A stretch of DNA of 64,000 bases from Hyphomicrobiales bacterium (GTDB lineage Bacteria > Pseudomonadota > Alphaproteobacteria > Rhizobiales > Rhizobiaceae). A model generated the notes under the pieces. The model ran no database searches. It saw nothing but the letters and a program-made list of their open reading frames with translations, and was not told the origin of the DNA. The position numbers and the translations under genes were made by a program. Shown here piece after piece: positions 54,981 through 64,000 of the stretch (within the stretch, counting starts at the first letter, position 1; every line of letters begins with the position of its first letter). The DNA lies in contig UBNQ01000021.1 in assembly GCA_900466875.1 (NCBI GenBank), forward strand, positions 1-64,000, given 5' to 3'.

Positions 54981-55862
54981 TCAATGTCCCTTATTGGCAT
55001 AGACCGACTTCTTCGTCAGGTAAATGAGCCCGCTGAAGATCACCAGGAACACCATGACCATGAAACCGGTCCGCTTGCGTTCTTCCAGATGCGGCTCTGC
55101 TGCCCACATCAGGAAGGCAGAAATGTCCTTGGCGTACTGGTCCACGGTCTGCGGCGCACCATCGTCATAGGTCACCTGATCGTCGGCGATCGGCGGAGCC
55201 ATGGCAAGCGATGCGGCATTGGCGAAATAGGGGTTGTAATGCCCCCCTTCCGGCACTTCCACGCCCTCCGGCGGTTCCTGATACCCGGTGATCAGCGAGT
55301 AGATATAGTCCGGCCCGCCTTCCTGATACTGGGTGAAGATGTCGACGACGAATTGCGGAAAACCGCGCGTAATTCCGCGCGCCTTGCCGAGCAGCGAGAA
55401 GTCCGGCGGTGCGGCACCGTTATTGGCAGCCGCCGCAGCCTGATGGTTGGGGAACGGCGACGGGAAGTGGTCGGAAGGCACCCCGGCCCGCTCGAACATT
55501 TCGCCGTCATCATTCGGTCCATCCTGAACCTGGTAATTGGCGGCGAAGGCCTTCACCTGCGCTTCCGAATATCCAAGGTCGCCCAGCGTCCGGAACGAAA
55601 CCAGTTCCATCGAATGGCAGGCGGAACAGACTTCCGTATAGATCTTCAATCCGCGCTGAAGCTGCTGCTTGTCGTAGTGGCCGAAAGGCCCGCCAAAACT
55701 CCACTTCACATTTTTCGGATGATGGATCGGATAGTGTGGCGTTGCCCCTTCCGCATGCGCTTCCGCCCCTGCGGCATCGTGATTTTCCTGGGCGCCTGCC
55801 TGGGCAACGCCCAATCCGGCCAGAAGCGCCAGTGAGAGGAGGCTTGTTGCAAGCTTTTTCAT
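54981..55862 (-). CDS. petC: Cytochrome c1 of the bc1 complex
   Basis: A 293-aa periplasm-facing haem protein. The signal peptide ends near AQAGAQ (residue 25). The haem-binding site is C79SAC82H83; the distal Met is in LAMAPPI. A C-terminal membrane anchor (MVMVFLVIFSGLIYLT) precedes a basic tail. It passes electrons from the Rieske centre to cytochrome c. The start at 55862 gives a typical signal peptide; it is 23 bp after the petB stop. Third gene of the petABC operon. Confidence 0.96.
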   Translation of the reverse strand: MKKLATSLLSLALLAGLGVAQAGAQENHDAAGAEAHAEGATPHYPIHHPKNVKWSFGGPFGHYDKQQLQRGLKIYTEVCSACHSMELVSFRTLGDLGYSEAQVKAFAANYQVQDGPNDDGEMFERAGVPSDHFPSPFPNHQAAAAANNGAAPPDFSLLGKARGITRGFPQFVVDIFTQYQEGGPDYIYSLITGYQEPPEGVEVPEGGHYNPYFANAASLAMAPPIADDQVTYDDGAPQTVDQYAKDISAFLMWAAEPHLEERKRTGFMVMVFLVIFSGLIYLTKKSVYANKGH

Positions 55863-55885
55863 GGTCTTGGTCCCTCTCCCGCCGC

Positions 55886-57220
55886 TCATGCTGTGGCCTT
55901 GGCCGGTTCGACTGCGCCCGCCCCTGCCTTTTTGCTCTGCTGCTCCAGCACGGCTTCGGTGATCGAGTTGGGAATTCGCCGCGGCGTCTCGAACAGGCCG
56001 AGAAGCGGCATGATCACCAGGAAGAAGCCGAAGTAATAGAGCGTGCCGAGCTGGGAATAGCCGACGTAATTGCCCTTCAGGTCACCCCCGAAGATCAGGG
56101 CAATCAGGCCGCCGCCTTCTGCCGGCATGGCGCCGAGCCAGCCGAGGAAGATCGAATTGGCCACGAAGATCCAGAAGAACAGCTTGTACCAAGGGCGGTA
56201 GACGGCCGATCTGACCTTCGACGTATCGAGCCAGGGCAGGAAGAACAGGATGATGATCGAGCCGAACATGACAAGCACGCCGCCGAGCTTGCTGTCGATC
56301 GGGCCGACATTGAAGGTGATCGCACGCAGCATCGCGTAGAACGGCAGGTAATACCATTCAGGCACGATATGCGCCGGTGTCTTCAGGGCATCGGCCGGGA
56401 TGTAATTGTCCGGATGGCCGAGATAGTTCGGCATGTAGAAGATGAACCAGGCATAGACGATCAGGAAGATCGAAACGCCGAACGCGTCCTTCAGCGTCGC
56501 ATAGGGCGTGAAAGGCACCGTATCGGTCTTCGATTTCACCTCGACGCCGGTCGGGTTCGTCTGGCCGGTGACATGCAGCGCCCAGACGTGCAGCACGACG
56601 ACGCCGGCAATCATGAACGGCAGCAGGTAGTGAAGCGAGAAGAACCGGTTCAGCGTCGGCTGGTCGACGGCAAAGCCGCCGAGCAGGAACTGCTGGATCC
56701 ACTCCCCCACCAGCGGGAAAGCGGTGAAGAAACCGGTAATGACGGTCGCGCCCCAGAAGGACATCTGCCCCCAGGGAAGCACGTAGCCCATGAAGCCGGT
56801 CGCCATCATCAGGAGGTAGATGACGACACCGAGGATCCAGAGGATTTCGCGTGGCGCCTTGTAGGAACCGTAATAGAGACCGCGGGCGATATGCAGGTAG
56901 ACCGCGATGAAGAAGAAGGATGCACCGTTGGAATGCATGTAGCGCAACAGCCAGCCATGGTTGACGTCGCGCATGATCTTTTCGACCGAGACGAAAGCCT
57001 CGGCCGTCGATGCCGTGTAATGCATGGCAAGTACCACGCCACTCAGGATCTGCACGATCAGCATCACCGACAGCATGGCCCCGAACGTATAGGCGTAGTT
57101 CAGGTTCCTTGGCACCGGATAGGCGACGAAACTGTCATACACCATGCGCGGCAACGGCAGCCGCTGATCGATCCACCGTTCGATCCCCGTCGACGGTTGA
57201 TAAGACGAATGTCCACTCAT
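55886..57220 (-). CDS. petB: Cytochrome b of the bc1 complex
   Basis: A 444-aa membrane protein carrying haems bL and bH and the quinone sites. It has eight or more helices, [23 protein letters not shown] and [20 protein letters not shown] with haem-ligating His, [14 protein letters not shown] (the PEWY Qo motif), and [17 protein letters not shown]. Length and motifs are standard for alphaproteobacteria. 11 bp after petA. Confidence 0.98.
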   Translation of the reverse strand: MSGHSSYQPSTGIERWIDQRLPLPRMVYDSFVAYPVPRNLNYAYTFGAMLSVMLIVQILSGVVLAMHYTASTAEAFVSVEKIMRDVNHGWLLRYMHSNGASFFFIAVYLHIARGLYYGSYKAPREILWILGVVIYLLMMATGFMGYVLPWGQMSFWGATVITGFFTAFPLVGEWIQQFLLGGFAVDQPTLNRFFSLHYLLPFMIAGVVVLHVWALHVTGQTNPTGVEVKSKTDTVPFTPYATLKDAFGVSIFLIVYAWFIFYMPNYLGHPDNYIPADALKTPAHIVPEWYYLPFYAMLRAITFNVGPIDSKLGGVLVMFGSIIILFFLPWLDTSKVRSAVYRPWYKLFFWIFVANSIFLGWLGAMPAEGGGLIALIFGGDLKGNYVGYSQLGTLYYFGFFLVIMPLLGLFETPRRIPNSITEAVLEQQSKKAGAGAVEPAKATA

Positions 57221-57231
57221 ATGTCAGCCCC

Positions 57232-57810
57232 TCACCCGATCCTGATCACGGTATCGCTTGCGAAAGCGAATGTCGGAATTGCCAGGTTCTGCGGTGCAGG
57301 ACCTTTTCGGATGCGGCCCGCCGTATCGTAATGCGAGCCATGGCAGGGACAGAACCATCCATTGAAATCGCCGGACTGGCCGAGCGGAACACAACCGAGA
57401 TGGGTGCAGGAGCCGATCATCACGATCCAGTTCTCTTTGCCCTCGCCGGCGGAGCGGTCGAGGCCGGTCGCTTCCGCATCTGCCGCGATATTGGCGTTGC
57501 GGGCGACGGGATCCTTCAGGTCGGACAGTTGAACGGCATTGGCTTCTTCCAGTTCCTTGGGCGTGCGGTTGCGGATGAAAACAGGCTTGCCGCGCCATTT
57601 GACGGTCAAGGACATGCCCGGCTGCAACGCTGCGACATTCACCTCGATCGAGGCGAGCGCCAGCGTCGATGCATCCGGACGCATCTGGTCGATAAATGGC
57701 CAGGCTACGGCCGCAGCACCCACAGCACCGGCCATGCCGGTCGTCAGATAGAGGAAATCGCGGCGCGTGGGTTCGCTCAGCGTTCCTTCCTTTGGATTAT
57801 GCTCACTCAC
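57232..57810 (-). CDS. petA: Ubiquinol-cytochrome c reductase Rieske iron-sulfur subunit
   Basis: A 192-aa 2Fe-2S protein, first gene of petABC, starting at GTG. TRRDFLYLTTGMAGAVGAAA is a Tat-type signal anchor. Cluster ligands are C135, H137, C154 and H157, with the C140-C156 disulfide (CTHLGC and CPCHGSHYD boxes). It oxidises ubiquinol at the Qo site and swings to cytochrome c1. An FNR/FixK-type box lies about 270 bp upstream. Confidence 0.97.
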   Translation of the reverse strand: MSEHNPKEGTLSEPTRRDFLYLTTGMAGAVGAAAVAWPFIDQMRPDASTLALASIEVNVAALQPGMSLTVKWRGKPVFIRNRTPKELEEANAVQLSDLKDPVARNANIAADAEATGLDRSAGEGKENWIVMIGSCTHLGCVPLGQSGDFNGWFCPCHGSHYDTAGRIRKGPAPQNLAIPTFAFASDTVIRIG

Positions 57811-58188
57811 GGTTCAACCATCCTCTCATGCAATGTCCCTGTCATCCGCATGCCTCCTCCTGGCTGTGGTCAACCTCCGTCACCATAGATCGAACACCGA
57901 TTCCCCAGCAAGCCAGCGTGATCACTGTTTTGATCGCAGATAAACTTGCCGCTTGGCAAGGCCTACCACCGGATGAGAGAACATGATTTCTATTTAGGCA
58001 TGTAGTCGACAGGGCACTGCAACAATGTCTTGCGACACTATGCAGCGGCCATGATTTAGCCTGCGATATCAAAGGAGAACTTGATTTGGATCAAGCGTCG
58101 AATGGGGTAACAACAGGCAAACATGCTGCATTGCAAGAGACATTTGCGCGTGCTAATTCATCAAACAAGATAAGCTTCGGACCCGATC
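57811..58188. other. Intergenic region between petA and the EEP gene
   Basis: A 378-bp divergent region. It contains the TTGAT-TTGG-ATCAA box (58081-58094). On the minus strand TAAATC at 58058-58053 is a weak -10 at the right distance from the box. No small gene is convincing; a 72-codon frame starting at the box TTG runs into the EEP gene in another frame and is dismissed. Confidence 0.45.
58081..58094. promoter_or_regulatory. FNR/FixK-type anaerobox
   Basis: TTGAT-TTGG-ATCAA is an exact match to the FNR/FixK consensus TTGAT-N4-ATCAA. It lies between petA (start 271 bp away) and the EEP gene (95 bp from its start). Spacing to a -10-like TAAATC on the petA side suits class II activation; the opposite direction shows no good -10. 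Confidence 0.65.
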
Positions 58189-59133
58189 ATGACGCCAGCA
58201 AAGATCCTCTCCGTTGCCATCTGCGTCATCGTGTCGCTCGCAATAGTGGCAATCGGCTCGCGATACCTGCATCCGCACTGGCTTTTCGCCACTCTCCATA
58301 GCCTGCAATTGCATGCAGCCGCGGCCTGTATCGCGGCCATGATGTTTGCCCTCATTCTTTACCGGAACGTCGTCGCTTTCCTGCTGCTTGCCGTATCCAT
58401 CGGGCTTGCCGGGCATGGCGTCATGATGGGCCAGCAATACACGGCGATGGCAACGGAAAACGATGCAAATGCTCCGAGTATTCGGCTGCTCTCCTTCAAC
58501 ATCCTGAAGGAGAACCGCAGGAATGGCGAAGCGATCGCCCGGATGATCACAGCGTCAGGCGCCGATGTCGTCAGCATCATGGAAGCAGAGCCGCTTGAGC
58601 CCTATCTTTCGCGGCTTGTAGAAGCCTACCCCTACCGCATCGGCTGCGGCACCCTCGCTGCCAACTGCGATCAGGTGCTTTTCTCGAAGACGCCGCTTGA
58701 ACGGGCAACCATCAGAAGCCTGAGCCCGCTTTTCGTCGATCGCTTCATTCTGGCTGAAACGGAAATCAGGGGCCAGAAGATCAATATCGCCAGCATCCAC
58801 ACGACCAAACCCTATTTCGACGATTTCCAGACCGCCGAGCTGGTCCAGGCAACTCTCGCCATGGAAAAGATGCAGGGACCACTGGTGCTTGCCGGCGACT
58901 TCAACGCCTCCTCGCTTGCCCCGAATATTCGCAATTTCTTCATCTGGACGGGACTGCGGACGGCATCCTACGAACCTCCGACATGGCCGATCCGCCTCGG
59001 CATGCTCGGCCTGCCCATCGATCATGTCTATGTCCGGCCGCCGATGAAGATCAGGTCGGTCTCCGCCCTGCCAAGCGCCTACGGGTCAAATCATGCCGGA
59101 CTGATGGCCGAACTCGTGATCAGCGGTCAGTGA
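58189..59133 (+). CDS. Endonuclease/exonuclease/phosphatase (EEP) family membrane protein
   Basis: A 314-aa protein. Three N-terminal hydrophobic segments (residues about 7-25, 40-60, 62-80) are followed by an EEP domain: IRLLSFNILKENRRNG, VVSIMEAEPL (catalytic Glu), NIASIHTTKP, LVLAGDFNASS (Asp/Asn), PIDHVYVRP and GSNHAGLMAEL (final His). It is likely a membrane-tethered phosphodiesterase or phosphatase facing the periplasm. Substrate unknown; lipid or nucleotide phosphates are possible. Confidence 0.86.
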   Translation: MTPAKILSVAICVIVSLAIVAIGSRYLHPHWLFATLHSLQLHAAAACIAAMMFALILYRNVVAFLLLAVSIGLAGHGVMMGQQYTAMATENDANAPSIRLLSFNILKENRRNGEAIARMITASGADVVSIMEAEPLEPYLSRLVEAYPYRIGCGTLAANCDQVLFSKTPLERATIRSLSPLFVDRFILAETEIRGQKINIASIHTTKPYFDDFQTAELVQATLAMEKMQGPLVLAGDFNASSLAPNIRNFFIWTGLRTASYEPPTWPIRLGMLGLPIDHVYVRPPMKIRSVSALPSAYGSNHAGLMAELVISGQ

Positions 59134-59138
59134 AGCGG

Positions 59139-61004
59139 CTATTGCGCCGCATCGGCGGCAAGAAAGCCGCCCGTCTGGCGTGACCAGAGTTCGGAATAAA
59201 GGCCACCGGCGGCAATCAGCTCGCTATGCGTCCCCTCCTCCACGATCCGCCCCTTGTCCATCACGATCAGCCGATCAAGCATGGCGATGGTCGACAAGCG
59301 GTGGGCGATGGCAAGCACCGTCTTGCCCTGCATCAGACCGTCGAGACTGGCCTGGATCGCCGCCTCCACCTCGGAATCGAGAGCCGACGTCGCTTCGTCC
59401 AGAATGAGGATTGGCGCATCTTTCAACATCACGCGGGCAATCGCAATCCGCTGCCGCTGCCCGCCCGAAAGCTTGACGCCGCGCTCGCCGACATGCGCAT
59501 CAAAACCTTTTCGTCCGCGCTGGTCCACAAGGCTGCCGATAAATTCGTTCGCTTGCGCCTTCTCCGCTGCGACCAGCAATTGCGCATCGGACGCATCCGG
59601 ACGACCGAAAAGAATGTTGTCGCGGACCGAGCGATGCAGCAGCGACGTATCCTGCGTGACCATGCCGATCTGCGCTCTCAGCGTCTCCTGGGCGACCTTC
59701 GAAATATCCTGACCATCGATCTCGATACGGCCGCCTTCCAGATCGTAGAACCGCAGCAGCAGGTTGACGAGTGTCGACTTGCCGGCACCGGACCGACCGA
59801 TGATGCCAACCTTTTCGCCCGCACGGACAGTCAGGTTCAGACGGTCGATCACGCCCGATTCCCGTCCATAGTGGAAACTGACGTCGTTGAAGCGGATCTC
59901 CGGCGTCCTCACGTCGAGAGCCGGCGCAGCCGGCACATCTGTCAGCTGGATCGGCTGCGAAATCAACTCAGCCGCATTCTGTACGGTGCCGAAATTACGC
60001 ATGATCCCATTGAACTGCGTCATCAGGCGTCCAAGCAGGAAATTCAGCCGCAACACCAGCGCAAGTGTGAAGGCGACGGCACCGGCGCTGATCTTGCCTT
60101 GCAGCCACAGATGAATGCAGAGCGCGGCCATCGAAGTGATCATCACACCTGACAGGAGCGCCATCGAAGCCCGGACACCGGTAATGAACCGGGTGAACAT
60201 CAGCGTCGTCGACTGGAACGTGTCGAAGCCATCCCGCATATAGCGGTCGTTTGCCTCATCGCGACCGAACAGGCGCAGTGTCTGGATATTGCTATAGGCA
60301 TCGACCATCCGGCCCGACAGCATCGAGGCGGCTTCGGCCGTCTCCTTCGAATGAAAGCGGATGCGTGGAACGAAATAACGGGCAAGCGCCGCAAAAATCC
60401 CGACCCAAGCCAGCACCAAGACCGCCAGCCGCCAGTCGAGCCCACCGACAAGCATCAGCATCGAGACCGAATAGATGCAGACGAACCAGACGCTTTCCAT
60501 CAGCGATGTCACAAGGTCGCCCGCCGCCTGCCCACCGGACCAGACCTTGGTGACGATACGGCCGGCAAAATCATTCTGGAAGAAGGACAACGATTGGCGC
60601 GCCACATGCTGGTAGGACTGCCAGCGCACCAGATTGTAGAATCCGGGCGTGATCATCTGCTGATCGACCAGCGCCGTCGCCAGCGTCACCAGGAACCGGA
60701 CGACGCCGATCAGCACCAGCATGCCGACGAGTTCCGAGCCGTGGGTTGCCAGAAGACCGCCCCACCCTTCAGCCCGGTCGATGCTGGCGAGAATGTCGAC
60801 AAGCCGACCGACAAACCAGAAAAGCGCCGCCTCTATGGCAGCCGTCAGCCCGCCGAGAATCAGCATCGCCAGAAACGGCGTCTTGGCCTGCCTTACATAA
60901 AACCAGATGAACGCCAGCGTCCCTTGAGGCGGCCGCAGATCCCCCTTTTCTGCAAAGGGGCGAATGCGTGTCTCGAAATAGCGGAAGATCTGGGTGATGG
61001 CCAT
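59139..61004 (-). CDS. ABC exporter, fused permease and ATPase (1)
   Basis: A 621-aa half-transporter of the MsbA/MDR type. Six transmembrane helices in residues about 45-340, then the ATPase domain with Walker A GRSGAGKST, signature LSGGQRQRIAIARVML, Walker B ILILDEATSALD and the H-loop AIAHRLS. Expected to work as a dimer, exporting lipid or drug-like molecules. The start at 61004 removes a non-family extension. Together with a second, very similar gene after the chemoreceptor gene it may form a heterodimer. Substrate not known. Confidence 0.93.
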   Translation of the reverse strand: MAITQIFRYFETRIRPFAEKGDLRPPQGTLAFIWFYVRQAKTPFLAMLILGGLTAAIEAALFWFVGRLVDILASIDRAEGWGGLLATHGSELVGMLVLIGVVRFLVTLATALVDQQMITPGFYNLVRWQSYQHVARQSLSFFQNDFAGRIVTKVWSGGQAAGDLVTSLMESVWFVCIYSVSMLMLVGGLDWRLAVLVLAWVGIFAALARYFVPRIRFHSKETAEAASMLSGRMVDAYSNIQTLRLFGRDEANDRYMRDGFDTFQSTTLMFTRFITGVRASMALLSGVMITSMAALCIHLWLQGKISAGAVAFTLALVLRLNFLLGRLMTQFNGIMRNFGTVQNAAELISQPIQLTDVPAAPALDVRTPEIRFNDVSFHYGRESGVIDRLNLTVRAGEKVGIIGRSGAGKSTLVNLLLRFYDLEGGRIEIDGQDISKVAQETLRAQIGMVTQDTSLLHRSVRDNILFGRPDASDAQLLVAAEKAQANEFIGSLVDQRGRKGFDAHVGERGVKLSGGQRQRIAIARVMLKDAPILILDEATSALDSEVEAAIQASLDGLMQGKTVLAIAHRLSTIAMLDRLIVMDKGRIVEEGTHSELIAAGGLYSELWSRQTGGFLAADAAQ

Positions 61005-61086
61005 GGCACGGATATATGCCGGTTCAGCAATGCGGCAAAGGGCACCGAGATTACATTTCGGCAAGGATGTCCAAGGCCCGCAAACG

Positions 61087-61112
61087 CGAACGGCGGCCGA
61101 AGCCGCCGTCCG
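61087..61112 (-). terminator. Hairpin after the chemoreceptor gene, possible terminator
   Basis: CGAACGGCGGC-CGAA-GCCGCCGTCCG has a strong stem with one mismatch and a tetraloop. T-richness on the minus strand is poor, so it may be a weak terminator or a processing structure. Confidence 0.5.
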
Positions 61113-61135
61113 TTCTGTATCGTCTCAGAGGAAAC

Positions 61136-63064
61136 TCAGAATTCCGACCATTCCTGCTTCACGGCTGCAGCGGAAGAACCGCCGCCAAAGGCTGAGGCAA
61201 TCCGGTTGCCGAGAGCCCGGGCCGGCGATGATGCGGGACGCGAGGTCGGCGTCGCAGCGCGCGGAGCCGCCCCCGCCGCGCGAGTGCCCTCGCCGAGATT
61301 GAACTGGGCCAGCAATTCGGTCAGCGCTGCGGCCTGGGTCGCAAGGCTGTGGCTTGCGGCCGTCGTCTCTTCCACCATGGCGGCATTTTGCTGCGTGCCC
61401 TGGTCCATGTGATGAACCGAGGTGCTGATCTCGGAAAGACCCGTCGACTGCTCGCGTGCCGAAACGACGATCGAGCCGACATTGGTGTTGATCCGCTGAA
61501 CCTCGGAAACGATCGTTTCCAGCGCCTTGCCGGTCTCGCCGACGAGCGTTACGCCATCGCGTACCTTTTCGCCGGACTTGGTGATCAGTGTCTTGATCTC
61601 GCGTGCGGCATTGGCGGAGCGCTGCGCCAGCTCGCGCACTTCCTGCGCCACGACGGCAAACCCCTTGCCGGCTTCACCAGCGCGCGCCGCCTCGACGCCT
61701 GCGTTGAGAGCAAGCAAGTTGGTTTGGAAGGCGATATCGTCGATCACGCCGATAATGTTGCCGATTTCACCGGAGGACTGCTCGATCGCTTCCATCGCGG
61801 CAACGGCCTGACGAACGACCGCGCCGGAACGCTCCGCGCCGACACGGGTCTGATCGACCAGCTTGCCGGCTTCATCGGCCCGCACGGCGGAATCCTTGAC
61901 AGCCGTCGTCACTTCTTCAAGCGCTGCGGCCGTCTGTTCGACGGATGCCGCCTGCTGTTCGGTACGCTTGGAAAGATCGTCTGCCGCCGAACGGATCTCG
62001 TTTGCGCCTGCATCGATCATCCGTGCATTGTCGCCGACCGAACGCAGCGTGGTCTGCAGCTTGCCAACGGATTCATTGAAATTGACGCGCAACTGGTCGA
62101 GCTGATCTGCGAACTGCTGGTCCAGCCGAACCGTCATGTCGCCGTTCGACAGGCTCGTGAGCCCTCGTGCCAGACTATCGACGGCAAAGGACACTTCAGC
62201 CGCTTCGCGCGCCTTCTGCTCCTCATGGGCGATCCGCTCCCGCTCGCTCATCGAGCGATTGGCTTCGGTCTGTTCTTCGAGGCGCACGCGCTCCAGCGCA
62301 TTGTCGCGGAACACCGCGACGGCAGCGGCCATGTCGCCGATCTCGTCCGTGCGGCCGGCGTAAGGAATGGCGGTCTGGTTGTTTCCGGCAGCCAATGCCT
62401 TCATGGAATCGGTGATTTCGGTGATCGGCCGGGTTACGCGCAACAGGCTGAGCAGCGCCGCGCCAAGCGCGATCACGACGGCGAAGAGAACACCGATGAT
62501 CGTCGACACATAGACGAATTGCGCCATCTCTTCAGTCACGTGCCTGTCTTCGAGACTGCGAGCCTTGTTGTCGTCGATCAGGCCCTTGAGGACATCGCTC
62601 GCTTCGGCGCCTTTCGGCACCATCTGGGCAATCATGTCCCTGGCCTCATAAACCCGCGACGAGCTGACCAACTGCACGAACTGAGCGCCCATGGCGTCGT
62701 AATCGGCAACGAGCTTTTCCAGGGCTGCGTATTTCTCTTTTGCAGCCGGGATAGCCACGCCTTGTGCGTAGTTGTCGAAAGCTTCTACACGCACCTTGTT
62801 GGCAACCTGCAGGCGCTCGATCATCTGCTTTTTCTCGGCGGCATTCGGCGCGGCAAGCGTCATCAGATAAAGCTGACGTACATCCGACAGAAGCCTGTCC
62901 ATATTGGCGATCAGCAGCGCGCGCTCCATGCGGCGGCCGATCGTCTCCGCCTGGCCCTCGATCTGCGCGACCGATCGCATCCCCAACGCGCCCTGAAAGA
63001 TGAGGATGAGAACAGTGATGCCGAAAAGGGCGGGAAGAAGATATTTGATTTTTATCGTGTTCAT
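61136..63064 (-). CDS. Methyl-accepting chemotaxis protein
   Basis: A membrane chemoreceptor of about 642 aa. Two transmembrane helices (about 10-28 and 188-210) enclose a four-helix-bundle-like periplasmic domain of about 155 aa. HAMP regions follow, then the signalling domain with the conserved tip [37 protein letters not shown]. The last five residues, EWSEF, fit the xWxxF tail that docks CheR/CheB in some receptors. The start at 63064 (MNTIKIK) is chosen; an ATG four codons earlier is possible. The ligand is unknown. It lies between two ABC exporter genes. Confidence 0.94.
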   Translation of the reverse strand: MNTIKIKYLLPALFGITVLILIFQGALGMRSVAQIEGQAETIGRRMERALLIANMDRLLSDVRQLYLMTLAAPNAAEKKQMIERLQVANKVRVEAFDNYAQGVAIPAAKEKYAALEKLVADYDAMGAQFVQLVSSSRVYEARDMIAQMVPKGAEASDVLKGLIDDNKARSLEDRHVTEEMAQFVYVSTIIGVLFAVVIALGAALLSLLRVTRPITEITDSMKALAAGNNQTAIPYAGRTDEIGDMAAAVAVFRDNALERVRLEEQTEANRSMSERERIAHEEQKAREAAEVSFAVDSLARGLTSLSNGDMTVRLDQQFADQLDQLRVNFNESVGKLQTTLRSVGDNARMIDAGANEIRSAADDLSKRTEQQAASVEQTAAALEEVTTAVKDSAVRADEAGKLVDQTRVGAERSGAVVRQAVAAMEAIEQSSGEIGNIIGVIDDIAFQTNLLALNAGVEAARAGEAGKGFAVVAQEVRELAQRSANAAREIKTLITKSGEKVRDGVTLVGETGKALETIVSEVQRINTNVGSIVVSAREQSTGLSEISTSVHHMDQGTQQNAAMVEETTAASHSLATQAAALTELLAQFNLGEGTRAAGAAPRAATPTSRPASSPARALGNRIASAFGGGSSAAAVKQEWSEF

Positions 63065-63276
63065 CGTCTCAACCATCAGGAATACGCAATGGTGCCATGC
63101 ACCTTACGCATCCCTGACAGTTACAGATAAACAAAGGCTTACCAGTCGATGCTAATTGATAGCATCGAAAAAAGTGCGACAATGAATACCCGTAAAAATA
63201 GAAGGGTCGCATATCGCCTGGCGCATTTCGTCACAGGACGGGTATTCGCAGATGCGATAAAACGGAAAGCGACGGA

Positions 63277-64000
63277 TTACTCCGCCGCCTCCTCTTCCGT
63301 CGATTGATCGCCCAGAAAACCGCCCGACTGCCGGTGCCAGAGATCGCCATAGATCCCGCCGGCCGCAGCTAGTTGCTCATGCGTCCCGGTCTCCACGATC
63401 CGGCCCTTGTCGAGCACGATCAGCCGGTCCATCTCGGTCAGGGTCGAGAGCCGGTGCGCGATCGCAATCACTGTCTTGCCTTCCATCAGCGCGAACAGGT
63501 TTTCCTGGATCGCCGCCTCCACCTCGGAATCGAGCGCCGATGTCGCCTCGTCGAGCACCAGGATCGGTGCATCCTTGAGGAAGACACGGGCGATCGCGAT
63601 CCGCTGGCGCTGGCCGCCGGACAGTTTTACGCCTCGCTCACCCACATGCGCATCGAGACCGGTACGGCCCTGCAGGTCGGACAGCCCGTCGATGAATTCG
63701 AGGGCGTTGGCCCGCTTCGCCGCCTGGATGATCTCGGCGTCGCTCGCGTCGGGACGTCCGTAAGAGATGTTGTCGCGGATCGAGCGGTGCAGCAGCGACG
63801 TATCCTGCGTCACCACCCCGATCATTCCGCGCAGACTGTCCTGCGTCACCGACGAGATGTCCTGTCCGTCGATCGTGATCCTGCCGCCTTCCAGATCGTA
63901 GAAACGCAGAAGCAGGTTCATCAGCGTCGTCTTGCCGGCACCCGAACGCCCGACCAGGCCTACCTTCTGGCCGGCCGGAATATCGAGCGTCAGCCCGTCG
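63277..64000 (-). CDS. ABC exporter, ATPase part (2), 5' end beyond the window
   Basis: The C-terminal 240 residues of a second MsbA/MDR-type ABC exporter; the frame stays open to the window end. Walker A GRSGAGKTT, the LSGGQRQRIAIARVFL signature, Walker B ILVLDEATSALD and AIAHRLS are all present, and the sequence is closely similar to exporter 1. The permease domain lies outside the window. It precedes the chemoreceptor gene by about 210 bp on the same strand. Duplicate genes of this kind often make a heterodimeric exporter. Confidence 0.92.
   Translation of the reverse strand, partial: DGLTLDIPAGQKVGLVGRSGAGKTTLMNLLLRFYDLEGGRITIDGQDISSVTQDSLRGMIGVVTQDTSLLHRSIRDNISYGRPDASDAEIIQAAKRANALEFIDGLSDLQGRTGLDAHVGERGVKLSGGQRQRIAIARVFLKDAPILVLDEATSALDSEVEAAIQENLFALMEGKTVIAIAHRLSTLTEMDRLIVLDKGRIVETGTHEQLAAAGGIYGDLWHRQSGGFLGDQSTEEEAAE

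Noticed and set aside
55409..57331. A 640-codon plus-strand frame over petB and petC
   Set aside because: Antisense of two certain bc1 genes; no domain and no start signal.
58086..58301. A 72-codon frame starting at the TTG inside the FNR-type box
   Set aside because: It overlaps most of the start of the EEP gene in another frame and lacks codon bias; the TTG belongs to the anaerobox.
61349..63130. A 593-codon plus-strand frame over the chemoreceptor gene
   Set aside because: Antisense shadow of a clear MCP with intact motifs.

Overview
The window looks like ordinary chromosomal DNA of an alphaproteobacterium in the Rhizobiaceae (Rhizobium, Neorhizobium or Agrobacterium type). The support is gene content and order. 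greA is followed by an LpsB-type LPS-core mannosyltransferase, then lrp, trxB and an LsrB/VtlR LysR gene. Two tandem AbcR-type small RNAs follow that LysR gene. A ClpS2-type adaptor, petABC, a direct-repeat GTTC-N7-GTTC LexA box and GC-rich third codon positions agree. I see no rRNA, tRNA, insertion sequence, prophage or CRISPR array.

Layout. 1-9.4 kb: zinc metallopeptidase, Fsr-like MFS exporter, PAP2 phosphatase, carB, an SRPBCC protein and a DUF2235 alpha/beta hydrolase. 9.4-12.4 kb: a two-gene DNA-repair operon (radical SAM protein, then a DUF4130-UdgX fusion) behind a LexA box. 12.4-17 kb: greA with an attenuator-like leader, lpsB, and three divergent LPS-type genes. 17-24.8 kb: lrp, trxB, lsrB, abcR copies 1 and 2, an ArsR regulator with an operator-like inverted repeat, an Old Yellow Enzyme, a ChaA-type antiporter and a PQQ sugar dehydrogenase. 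24.9-34.5 kb: aspartate aminotransferase, cspA, an MBL hydrolase, a MarR/response regulator/histidine kinase cluster, an aminoglycoside-phosphotransferase-like gene, csaA-proC-ybjN and ubiK. 34.6-41.7 kb: lgt, midA-like, pgeF, a creatinase-like M24 protein, two lipoprotein genes, prs and a zinc-ribbon protein. 41.7-49.6 kb: two GGDEF/EAL proteins around rplY, a solute-binding protein and pth. 49.7-64 kb: HPP-TetR operon, clpS2, ychF, two MaoC genes, a LysE exporter, apt, petABC, an FNR/FixK box, an EEP hydrolase, and two ABC exporters flanking a chemoreceptor (the second exporter runs off the window).

Most genes are housekeeping. The more interesting signals are regulatory or architectural: the SOS-type box before the radical SAM/UdgX operon, the AbcR pair, a perfect inverted repeat around the ArsR ribosome-binding site, an anaerobox upstream of petABC, a terminator-like hairpin in the greA leader, a three-stem structured intergenic block at 33.96-34.16 kb, a metal-ligand-less M24 protein, and a duplicated Kazal-like lipoprotein.

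All calls come from reading the sequence and from remembered family motifs. No database search or folding program was run. RNA ends, promoters and operators are predictions.
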